From Blattamonas nauphoetae (Eukaryota; Preaxostyla; Oxymonadida), in contig JARBJD010000012.1 in NCBI GenBank assembly GCA_033064195.1, positions 434,001 to 498,000 of the forward strand: 64,000 bases of DNA, written 5' to 3'. The position numbers and the translations under genes are program-made. Below the pieces are notes generated by a model. The model saw only the letters and a list, made by a program, of their open reading frames with translations. It searched no databases and was not told where the DNA came from. Below, one piece after another: positions 22,931-32,148 of this stretch (position 1 is the first letter of the stretch; every line of letters starts with the position of its first letter).

Positions 22931-23531
22931 TATAGTGGTGTCACCAATACGTTCGATGTCAACAATTCGTGCTTTTTTCTGGAATTATCACTTTTGGTCA
23001 AACTAAGAAAAAAATAAAATTTTAGAATTTTCTTCCCACTGGATCCCAAAAAATCCTCACAATAGCTCTTTTCAACCACTTTTTTCATGTGTTCTCGTCA
23101 TAACTTCACAACCTGTGAACCGATTTTGATGAAATTTTCCACTGAAACGTTTGTTTGGTGAAATGAACATTTTGAAAAAAAATTGGAAAAAAAATCATGG
23201 GTATCTGGGACGATATGAAAAAAGGCTGTTTTTCGCCCAGAAAAATATCATGGGAAAAAATTTTTTATTTTTTTGAGTGTCTTTTATCGATATGTTTACG
23301 AAAATAATGCTTTTTCTTCGGTCTCAAACGGATGTCTGGATATGGAAAAATGATCGTCGAAAGTTTGGAAAATGTGTGGCGTTTCGCTGTATAACGTGTT
23401 TTGAGGTTTTCTCAGGATCCAGTGGGAAGAAAATTCTAAAATTTTATTTTTTTCTTAGTTTGACCAAAAGTGATCATTCCAGAAAAAAGCACGAATTGTT
23501 GACATGGAACGTATTGGTGACGCCACTATTA
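22931..23531. repeat. Long-TIR element, best-preserved copy (601 bp)
   Basis: Left arm 22931-23046 and right arm 23415-23531 are near-perfect inverted repeats of about 116 bp. Both run from ATAGTGGTGTCACCAATACG through GGTCAAACTAAGAAAAAAAT to CTTCCCACTGGATCC. The arms are followed inward by partly related sequence (TCCTCAcAA / CCTCAAAAC). The central 370 bp holds modules shared with copies at 25.1 and 27.1 kb (CAACCTGTGAACC, GGTGAAATGAACATTTTG, TTTTTCTTCGGTC). No long reading frame is present, so it is a non-autonomous or foldback DNA element. Confidence 0.85.
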
Positions 23532-23569
23532 TCACAAAAACATAGAAAAAAGTCTCTCAAAAAATAAAA

Positions 23570-23780
23570 GTTTGTTTCCAAAAAAATGTTCGGTTGAGTG
23601 GCATTGCGATTTTTCGCATCTTCCCAAATACTCAACTTTTTTATCGATTTTTTACACAAAACTCTTTTCACCAAAAAACGTTTCTGTGGCAAATTTCTTC
23701 AAAATTGGTCCACAGGGTATGGAGATTTGACTTGGACACACTACAAAAATGGCCGAGAACGAGGTTTTTTGAGGATTCCT
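23570..23780 (+). repeat. Fragment of the long-TIR family
   Basis: Shares the module 'TTCTGTGG.AAATTTC.TCAAAATT.GTCCACAGG' and 'ATGGAGATTTGACTTGGACACAC' with the copy at 25.67-25.86 kb. It has no terminal motif of its own. Confidence 0.55.
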
Positions 23781-24189
23781 CCGATTCACCAAAAGAGCAA
23801 ATTTTGAAAAGTTTAAACTTTCTTATGGTGACCAAAATGGTATGTTTCAACCCCACGTTCCGGGTTGCTAACATGACCGGGTGTATGACGCATCTTTCAT
23901 ATCTCTTCAATATCCCCGATGTACAACAGTTTCTCATCCACCTCCCAATCAAATTGGTAGGACTCGGTGTCCCCTCATTCGTTCAGACAGTCCTCCGATC
24001 CCTCATCTACTCACACGTCTCGCTCCACCCAGAAGTGTGGGAAGCCGACCACATCCAGAGAGAGAATTGCGAAGGAGAGAGGATGTGCTGACTATTTTCC
24101 GTTTATGGCAATGGCCGGGATAATTTGTGTGAGAAAGTCATCGTTGAATGTCGCTTGATTCAAATGCCGTTGTCCAATTGCTTGAAATG

Positions 24190-24780
24190 AGAGAGTTGGG
24201 AGAGTGATCCATTGTACCAAATCGCTGAATCAGCTCATCATTAATCTCGACGAAACTAGTACGAACATCGATCATGCTCAACAAGACAGTCGGGCCACTG
24301 TCGAATCCACCCCCAAACCAGTCGTTCTCGAGCCCATCCTCCCCACTCAAACGTCAGCCCTTCACCGAGTTTCCGCTGACGGTGTACCATATCCAACTCT
24401 TTTCTCTGTTCCATCAAAAAGATTCCCGAAGAGAATGCCCTCCTGCAATGTGATACGATCGTGGTCCTCGCAGACTCCAATTTTTCTGTCAAAACTAACT
24501 TTGAAATAGTGTTTAGATAATACATCGTACCAGCAATTGTTCGACGAAGGAAGTAAATCGGCCGTCCACTCGCATACGCCCTGCTCCAAATGGACATGCT
24601 TGCTGCGCATGCATCCGATTTTGGAATGAAAGTTATGAAAGACAACCATATAGATCTAGTTTATCCTCCGTCTCATACCACCTCCGTTCTACAACCTCTC
24701 GATACCCATCTCAACGCCAACTTAGAACAAAAACCGAAACTCATACCAACGGATGTGACGATAGATAATTCTGTTTGAAC
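24190..24780 (+). mobile_element. Pogo/Tigger-like (DDE_1) transposase relic, copy 2
   Basis: The plus strand carries QLIINLDETSTNIDHAQQ (first catalytic motif). In another frame it has MDMLAAHASDFGMKVMKDN and YPPSHTTSVLQPLDTHLNANLEQ, the second catalytic motif and the classical 'PPHTT..LQPLD' block of DDE_1 transposases. It aligns with the minus-strand copy at 21.5-22.1 kb over its length (NLDET, then AAH, then TTS.L..LD). The frame is broken at least once. No DNA-binding CENP-B-like domain was recognised upstream. Confidence 0.72.
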
Positions 24781-25097
24781 CTGGTCGAAAACGACCCATC
24801 AGGTGATGGAAAGGATCACCTGGCCTGTGGGCTGACCACAATCAGTATCTCCGACATGTGCTCGAGAAAGTGTCAGGACTCTTTGTTGATGGACCCGGTT
24901 TGTTGTGAAGGATTTCGATACATCTCAGTCCACAACCAAACCGGGTCCCTCTATGGACGAGGACTGAACGGGTACTCTATAGATGAAGATCAACGAAGTG
25001 CGATCAAGAAGAGTTGGTTTAATGAGAAGTGATCAATCAAATGGATTGATTTGAATAGAAACAAAGAACGAGGTGAGATACATCCGCGAAATGAGGT

Positions 25098-25606
25098 GAT
25101 TGCGACGGTAGAGATCTCGACAAAAGCTATTCCGAGACAACTTCAAAAAACCCTGTTTCTGCCAAATAAAAAAAGTGTTTCGGCAAGATCTTAACAACCT
25201 GTGAACCTTTTTTGATGATATTTCTGTAGAATCGTTTTTTAGATGAAATGAAATTTTTAACAAAAAAATAAGAAGAAATTGTGGGTATCTGGGTCGATGT
25301 GAAAAAATGTGATTCTTCGCCCAGATAAATTTCACGGGTTTTTTTATTAATTTGTTGTGAGTGTCTTTGATCGATTTATATACGAGAAAAACGCTTTTTC
25401 TTCGGTCCAAAACGGGCGTCTGGTCGTGGAGAAATGACCCCACAAAGTTTCAAACAATGTGTGTATTTTCCTATAGGGCGAAATGAGGCGCTTTCACAAT
25501 TTTGTCGTCTAATAAAGATAAAATTTTCTTATTTTCTTAGTTAGACCATTTGTGATTTATCCTTAACAGATCGTGAATTATTGACACTACGATAAAGTGG
25601 TGTCAC
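25098..25606. repeat. Long-TIR family copy, left arm decayed
   Basis: Internal modules CTCGACAAAAGC, AACCTGTGAACC, ATCTGGGTCGATGTGAAAAA and TTTTTCTTCGGTC match the element at 22.93-23.53 kb. The right arm is present as TTTTCTTAGTTAGACC and ends in AAGTGGTGTCAC. A matching left arm is not evident. Confidence 0.65.
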
Positions 25607-25669
25607 AAAAACGCAGAAATTCATTAAAACCACGATAAATCGAGACTTTTCCAGAATCTAATGAGGATA

Positions 25670-25860
25670 GTCCAACTAAGAAACAAAAATGTGAAAAACG
25701 CCAAGTACTTGAATTGTGCCATTTTCCCATTTCGTATTGGCTCAAAAAATTCTTTTCTCGACAAAAACATTTCTGTGGAAAATTTCATCAAAATTTGTCC
25801 ACAGGTTGTGGAGATATGATTTGGACACACTTCCAAAACGGCCTAAAACGAGGTTTTTAA
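25670..25860 (+). repeat. Long-TIR family copy, left part only
   Basis: Begins GTCCAACTAAGAAACAAAAA and contains TTTCATCAAAATTTGTCCAC and AACGAGGTTTTT. These are shared with the fragment at 23.57-23.78 kb. Confidence 0.55.
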
Positions 25861-27040
25861 TGGAATTTGATGAGGAGAGAAGTTGTCTGATGTCACCGCA
25901 CGAAAGATTAACGGAGCTGTGTGAAGAAATCGCCGCGAACTGAAAGAACGAAAAATGGTTACCTGAAGTGTGGAAATTGAGGCGATAGTTAGATCAGAAT
26001 GGACCTTGAAAGATTCATCTGAATGGTTGATGGTCTGAGAGCAGATGTATGTCAAAATCGTTCGATACAGATCATTTTTTTCGATCTGAAAGTGAATCAA
26101 GTTAAAGTGCCGTTGGAGTACGCCGAAGTCACGATCAAGATCTGATTTGTAGTGACCTTCCATGTGGAGTGGCTTTATTTCGTTTTGTTCAATTTTTGGC
26201 CGATTGTCTCAACAGCTGTCGTGACAGACGAATTGGACACGAATTCTATCGGTTGAAAGTTAAGAACACGTTCAGTGTTTTCCATCGTTGAGCTATCAAA
26301 CCAGATCGCCCATTGGTGAGAAAATTGTTGTGATAGTCGAATCAGAAGTTGTACTCATTCGAGAGATTAGGAGATGAATCTTTGATTTCCAGTCCATTTC
26401 AACACTCGCTGTTGAATTGTATATTTCATCAATCTGCCTCTTCGTTTCTGCAGAGCGTCGTCTTGAGTCTTTTTTCTGGAAGCCCCATCTTTCAAGTTCT
26501 TGAATCTCTGACTTGAAAAGAGTTGTAGAAAACTGTTTTTGGAAGAGAATTTAGGCTCGATTGCACTGATTGCATATTCCCCATCGACTTTCTGACTGTC
26601 TGAGACAGAGGTGGAGGAACACGGTGGTTGTGGTCAGAAAGCTGGACTGAACAAGGAGACGGATACCGGATTGCAGGAGGGTGAACCAGCACGTGAGGCG
26701 CGTTGATGGATTCGGTGGACCTGATCCAGGCGCACACACACATTCCTCTCCGTCTCACCTACCAACTGTAAATCGGGTTCACACACCTAGGCAGGTCCTT
26801 CATCCAACAGACCCTCTACTTCTGCCTCACGTCCGCGACTTGAATTTTCCCAAATAGCGAGCTGAATGGCAAGAGATGTTGATTTTTCTCTTCACTTTCA
26901 TGTGTTTCATTGTTGAAGGTGGCACATAGTCGATGTGTCCAAGTGTTAAATCGAAGACTGATCAAGTTCTCACAACGAAAGAAAAGAATGAAAAAGATGA
27001 CATGACACGAGATGAATCCGGACTAGGATTCAGGATTGAC
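25861..27040. other. Gene-free stretch of the island
   Basis: About 1.2 kb without recognisable domain, repeat terminus or convincing exon. Short open frames are present on both strands but look like chance. Confidence 0.5.
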
Positions 27041-27260
27041 CGGAGGTTCCGCACCGAAACGCCTGTGAATCGATTTCGATGACAATTTTCGCAAAAACGT
27101 TTTTTCGGTGAAACGAACATTTTGAAAAAAGTGACAAAAAATTCTGGGCATTTGGGAAAATTGAAAAAAAAACCCATATTTTTCTCGACATATACTTCTG
27201 AGGAAAATAATCGGTTTCTTTTTTAAGCAACTTTTGTCGAGATCTGTGGTCCAACTAGCT
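27041..27260 (-). repeat. Internal fragment of the long-TIR family
   Basis: The reverse complement of this stretch matches the interior of copy 1 at 17.64-17.98 kb. Shared pieces include GTTCCGC(A/G)CCGAAACGCCTG, GTTCGTTTCACCGAAAA and TTTTTCTCGACA. No terminal arms flank it. Confidence 0.6.
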
Positions 27261-27318
27261 TCCACCAAGCGAACAGTGGAAACCATCGCGCCCTTCTCCA
27301 TAAATTACCAACCAACAA

Positions 27319-27534
27319 ATGAAAGAAAACACACAAGAACAAGAAGAAGCGCCAGATGTCCCAAGATCGATCACCCCGGCACTTTTTCAAAGCAGCAACC
27401 AGACACCGCAAGCATGGGAGGGGATCGATTTGAACCAGCGATTTAGACAGTTTGAGTCTTTCTACATCGACAACCGGGCCGAGCGTATCGGAGATCTGAA
27501 AGAAACAGGAGGGTTGTTGCCCCACTTTGTGTGA
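27319..27534 (+). CDS. Unrecognised small open frame (71 codons)
   Basis: ATG at 27319 opens a 71-codon charged frame (KENTQEQEEAPDVPRSITP..., ending GGLLPHFV). After one TGA the same frame stays open for about 50 more codons, starting with a Glu run. The polar, Glu/Gln-rich composition is coding-like. No domain is recognised. It may be a decayed gene or part of a transposon. Low confidence. Confidence 0.25.
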   Translation: MKENTQEQEEAPDVPRSITPALFQSSNQTPQAWEGIDLNQRFRQFESFYIDNRAERIGDLKETGGLLPHFV

Positions 27535-27861
27535 GAGGAGGAGGAAGAAGAGGAGCTTATTGCGAAGATGTCACAAGCACCAACAGACCTGAAGATGTAC
27601 CCGGATGCAATATCAAAGAGACCATGGATAAGAGTATACCTTGGAAATCTAAACAGGTCACTTCTTTCGTTGGAGACAGAATAGTTTCACATGTTCAAAG
27701 TAGGCACGTCACAACATCGATCCAATTGGCTTGAGCAAGCTCTAGGACTGCTGGAGATAGATGGATGCTTGCAGAATCCATCTGAATGACAGCTGGAGCT
27801 GCACCGAGGCGTAGCAGTTCGCGACGTCCGAATACTTCTGGAACTTGGATGTCGTGAATAG

Positions 27862-28633
27862 AATAGTTGTGTCACCAGTATGTCTCATGTCACGAATCCG
27901 GCCTTTTTTCTAGAAAAATCAATATTGCTTAAACTAAGAAAAACATAAACTTTTTACTTTATTCTCCGACGCAATCCCGAGAAAACCTCAAAATACCACC
28001 TTTTGCCCGAGTAAAATCGTTTCGGCAGGATTGGTTTGACTGTGCACGTTGCGATACGGTTGTCGAAGTGTGTTGCGATCGATTCCGAATTTATCCTTCC
28101 TGAAGTCATTGTATGAAAATATGTGAAGGAGGGCTGTGAGAAGGAGGATCTTCGAGTGTTTGCTCATGGCCATGTAGCAGAGGCGAAGCTGAGTCATGAG
28201 ACGCTCAAAGGATGCTTTCATGAACGATAACAGATATGAAAGGCAAGCTATTAAAACCTTGATATTTTTTTCGGATTCTGTCTTCCACGATTTGCCCTTC
28301 CGTTGTGTGTTCGACTGTGATTTGGAGGAGTGCTTCAATATACTCTGGGTCCAGCTCTTTTATTCTTTTTATGATCTGTCTCGCTCTCCGTTCCATCGCT
28401 TTCTTTGGTACAGAATATTCCGAAAACATGTTGATCAGACCCAGGTTGTGACTTAACAAAAAGATTCTACCAGGTGAAAAAGTTGAGAAAAATGTGTACA
28501 TTCGTAACGTGAAAAGTGTTTTGAGGTTTTCTCGGGATTGCGTGGGAGAATAATTTTAAAATGTTAAATTTTTCTTAGTTTGACCAAAATTGTCCCTCAC
28601 TGAAAAAAGGCCGGGTTGGTGACACAACTATTA
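27862..28633. mobile_element. Long-TIR element enclosing a gene-like insert
   Basis: The left arm (about 27862-28005) and right arm (about 28502-28633) are inverted: ATAGTTGTGTCACCA..CCGGCCTTTTTTC.., AAACTAAGAAAAA, then GCAATCCCGAGAAAACCTCA. The ends are of the same family as the 23-kb element. The central 450 bp is unrelated to the other copies and carries a spliced-looking open frame on the minus strand, described separately. Confidence 0.75.
28030..28460 (-). pseudogene. Intron-bearing open frame inside the 27.9-28.6 kb element
   Basis: The minus strand reads MFSEYSVPKKAMERRARQ..., then DPEYIEALLQITVEHTTEG and DRIRKKYQ. After removal of a 43-bp GT-AG intron (28215-28257) it continues in frame as SFERLMTQLRLCYMAMSKHS, LLLTALLHIFSYNDFRKDKF and runs into the left arm of the element. 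The composition is that of a helical cellular protein. I do not recognise the family. It looks like a captured gene fragment, with the C-terminal end formed by element sequence. Whether it is expressed is unknown. Confidence 0.45.
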
Positions 28634-29188
28634 TTTGAAAAAAACACACTTTTACTCGACAAACATTTCTGGAGAATAATCTACTAATTTTTTGAACAGC
28701 TTTTATCGAGATCTTTCTGATTCATATGTACTTTTTTTTGGAGAAAACGGATGGCTGGTTATGACGAAATTAGGGAACCAAGTTCAAATAAGCGGGTATT
28801 CCCGTGTGAAACAGTATTCTGCGGTATTCTCCTGACACAGGAATTTTTACGCTGAACCAATTATTACTGGAATTCACATGAATGATATCAATCGTCAACA
28901 ACATTATCTGGAAAAAATCTTGACAATAGATTCACTTGTCGTAGAGATACTTTCAAACATTAGACCGAGACAAGATTTCATTTGCAGATTCCTCATGGTT
29001 CAAGCCTATCCATAATTCACTAAGTATGACATTTGATTTTCAGGTCACGTCTCAACAGAGAGGAGCACTGGTTTTTGGACCAAGTTTGCATCAACTTACT
29101 TCGACCAAATTATACCTCCAGTTTCTTGAATCTGCACAATTGCTTTTGAGGCCTGATGGTTGGCAGGGATGAACGATTCTCAACAGAT
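28634..29188. other. Gene-free stretch of the island
   Basis: About 550 bp with no recognisable exon or repeat. AT-rich. Confidence 0.5.
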
Positions 29189-29483
29189 GGGGCAGTCTCA
29201 TGCATACCGTCCATAAGATGTGTAATAAAGTTCACCTGTATCATCTGAAAAAACTAAGAAAGAGAAAACAGAGGATCAATCTGACACTTTTTGTGCGTTC
29301 TTTCCCAATCTCGTAAAACAAAGAGTAAATTAGTGAAGAAAGAAAGACAAACATCTGAAAAGGGCATAGTCGAGAAGAAACGTTTTTCAGATCAAATTCG
29401 TCCACTATTTTTGCTTGTACAATGAAAAGTATATCAATTTACCGCTCAGTATTCCTGATGGACGGTACGCATGAGACTGCCCC
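29189..29483. mobile_element. 295-bp MITE-like element
   Basis: 26-bp terminal inverted repeats, left GGGGCAGTCTCATGCATACC and right the complement with one mismatch (GGTACGCATGAGACTGCCCC), each continuing GTCCAT inward. The element is flanked on both sides by AGAT (29185-29188 and 29484-29487), a plausible 4-bp target-site duplication. No coding capacity. It differs from the long-TIR family. Confidence 0.8.
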
Positions 29484-29805
29484 AGATGAAGGTGACGAGT
29501 GTGATAATTCAGGTTTGAGAAAGATTTGAGAATTTTGTGGTGACTGTGTCACATTTTCGTCCATAAAATCTTGATTTTCCATATAATTCGCCTAAAATAA
29601 TCTCAAATCAGTTGAAAAGAAGTGATAAGATCAACTTTTTCAGAAGTTCTTTTTTCTCAAAAAACCGTTTTGGGAAGAGACTCGAGAGAAACATATCAAT
29701 TCGGTCGAGAACGTGTGGAACTCGGTTTTCAAGAGTTCTCTCGAGTTTAATATGAAAAACAGGGGGTTGGGTCTTCTCACAATAAATTAAGGGGACGATT
29801 TGAAG

Positions 29806-30671
29806 ATGACAGCAGACGTTTCAGAAGAGAAGAAGAATGAATTTTATCAAAAACTGGAAAAGATGTTGGATGAGCGGACAAAGACACCCAGTCTTCCTTA
29901 CAAGCTGATTCCTCAGAAGACAAGTCGATACGACAGCAAGATGTTCGGTGAGCCCTACCTGCCGCCTGGCTTTGAATATCCTCTCACTGTTGTTCCTTCT
30001 GTACCATCCGGTGGAGCTGGTAGCCAACCCCCTGCAGCGGATAGCGAGGACAAACCACTCCCGCTTGTCTTCCTCGGGCAACTGAACTTCGAGACTCTCC
30101 CACATGTTCCCGACTTTCCCACAGCGGGTATTCTGCAGGTGTACATCGATCCAAGACGAGACGTGTACGGGATCAATTTTGACGACCAAACATTGCAAAC
30201 GACTTGGAGAATGATCTACCATCCAACAATCGAGCACGACGAAACCAAACTTCAACAACCACCAACCACATTCGCAGAGGGATATATGCCAGGGGATGTC
30301 GAGTGCTTGATTGCTCCAGAATCAGTTGTCGAAGAGCGACTCTCCACATACGACTATCGATTCAGCACCTTGTGGGAAGAAACTGTACAGCAAGAAGCAA
30401 TTGAACTTGGAATTGAGCAATGGGATTGCTATGATCGTCTGAATCCAAACGAAATATCACTAACACACAAAATTGGAGGCTATCCTGGCTTCACCCAAGA
30501 AGATCCACGCCACCAAGAGAGGTACAGTGAGTTTGATGTCTTATTGTGGCAAAGCAACAGTGACGACACACTTATGTGGGGGGATATGGGGGTAGCAAAC
30601 TTTTCATCCGACGAGAAGACCTTGTGGCATGTCGTTTCGACAGAGTTCTATACAATTGGGACTGCTCATAG
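29806..30671 (+). CDS. YwqG-like (DUF1963) protein with an apparent frameshift
   Basis: Intronless gene for a YwqG/DUF1963 family protein, a family common in bacteria and patchy in protists, with unknown biochemical role. Family marks are SKMFGEPYLPPGFEYP, PLVFLGQLNFETLP, GILQVYID, HKIGGYPGFTQEDPR and LLWQSNSD..LMWGD. After WGDMG the frame shifts: the conserved ending (SKLFIRREDLVACRFDRVLYNWDCS then TAG at 30669) continues in the neighbouring frame. One missing G in the five-G run at 30588-30592 would account for it. It could be a true mutation or a homopolymer sequencing error. ATG at 29806 is the first in frame; an upstream TTG was ignored. It lies at the right border of the transposon island. 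Confidence 0.85.
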
Positions 30672-30780
30672 TCATCGTTGGGCGATGCTTTCTGTTCAAA
30701 TTAGTCACTTCACCCATCTGCCAGAATTCTCAGTTTTGGGATGGATTTTTAAAAAGGGTTTTGAAACACAAAAACATGAA

Positions 30781-30820
30781 GGCGATATATTCAACAGAAA
30801 GGCGATATATTCAACAGAAA
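30781..30820 (+). repeat. Perfect 20-bp tandem duplication
   Basis: GGCGATATATTCAACAGAAA occurs twice in direct succession. It lies between the DUF1963 gene and the 3' end of the next gene on the other strand. Confidence 0.9.
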
Positions 30821-30855
30821 AGTCAGAAAAACGTGGATCCTCTACAAAGGGGCAT

Positions 30856-32102
30856 TCACGTTCGGAAATCCTGCCATCTTCTCAAAGTCTCTTCAACCTC
30901 TTCCACGCGTCCACTCACCCTGAAAATGAACTTGTCAGCAAACGCCGGCCTGTTGAAGGGAGGGATCCGCTCCAGACGCTTCCCAACCGTCGCAAAGTTC
31001 GTTCCGTGGTTCGGTCGAACTTGCTGCAGTTTCGCTTTTCCATGCGGCGTCAGCGTCACAAACACATCGCACAGCATCCGCGCCGATCCCCCGTCCGCCT
31101 CGTGCTGCTCTTCCTTCTCTTCGTCGTTCTTGCTCCGCCGACGCGTCGCGAGGTCTGCAAACCACGAGTTTCGGTCCAGTTTGCTTTCTTCGTTCACTGC
31201 CTGTGCTTCACACGATTCAATCTGATGTTTTTTGATCAGAATCTGCAAGGAGAAAGCAACGAACGATGACATCAAATCAGCACGAAGGAAAAAAGCGAAG
31301 AACGATTCTAGGTGTCCAAACAAACCTTATAGAATTTCAGGTCCTTGTCTCCTTTGTCCGCTTCGCTTTCGATCCCAAGAATGATCTGCAGCGACATCCG
31401 GCCAAATTGGAACGACAGTTTGCTCTTCACTGGCCGAACAATCGCTCCATCACTCAGCCAAGCTGTCACCAGCGTGAACATCACTGGCGGTGGTGGCGCA
31501 CGTGTCCGATGGCTGTTTGGCATGGCATGATGTGAAATCTGTTGGTGTTTGTGATTGTGAGGTGATAACGAAAACATGTGTGTGGGGCATATAGGTGAAA
31601 AGGAGAGGGGTTTAAGTTGCATGGGAAATCGGGGTGTGTGAGGGGTGAGCTGGTGCAGAGACACAGACGGCGTGAAAGCAGAGCAGCTCAACTGAAGAGG
31701 TGATGTGTCCGAACATGGCTCCGAGCTTCCGACAAACGGAATCACAAACCGCTCCTGTGTTTCAGAGAGGAGTGGTAATTTGAAACCTGTGAAAAATGAT
31801 GAGAATGGCTCGATTTCATCTGGAAAGGTGTTGAAGGGTGATTCTTCCTTTTCGAACAAGTCGAAAGAGAACGAGTCAAGTGATGCCTCTGGTGGGTCAG
31901 ACCACGCAAAATAGTCTGGTGAGAGACAGCAATCGTCTTCGTTGCAGGGAGGGAACATGGTTCGGAGTTTGTGATAATATTGATCTGAACCCACGGTTTT
32001 TTGTTATGACTATTTCAGACCCCATTCGATGTCAGTAAATTCGATTGACTCGTCCAGCAAGATCTGGAAATTCAACAACCAAATCTGGACAATAGTGTAC
32101 AT
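30856..32102 (-). CDS. Unrecognised three-exon protein, about 375 aa
   Basis: Exons 32021-32102, 31326-31984 and 30856-31242 join in frame (1,128 nt). The start is MYTIVQIWLLNFQIL. A long acidic/Ser-rich middle (FDLFEKEESPFNTFPDEIEP) leads to a Pro/His-rich stretch (APPPPVMF). Then comes a beta-like segment LVTAWLSDGAIVRPVKSKLSFQFGRM. The last exon is charged (ATRRRSKNDEEKEEQHEADGG) and ends in a possible helix. I recognise no family. The exon-1 join was chosen because the large exon has no ATG before its acceptor at 31985 and the upstream ATG restores the frame. It lies 46 bp from the stop of the next gene on the same strand. Confidence 0.6.
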
Positions 32103-32148
32103 TGATTGATGAAGTGTAAATCAACACTAAAACCTCTCTCTCACCCAT

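Noticed and set aside
25033-25443. Minus-strand frame of 136 codons in the island
   Set aside because: It lies wholly within the interior of a repeat copy. Corresponding frames in other copies are broken, so it is not a conserved gene.
16834-29800. Search for LTR retroelement, retrovirus-like or Polinton-type remains in the island
   Set aside because: I saw no reverse transcriptase, retroviral-type integrase or capsid-like block and no long direct terminal repeats. Only DNA-transposon families are supported.
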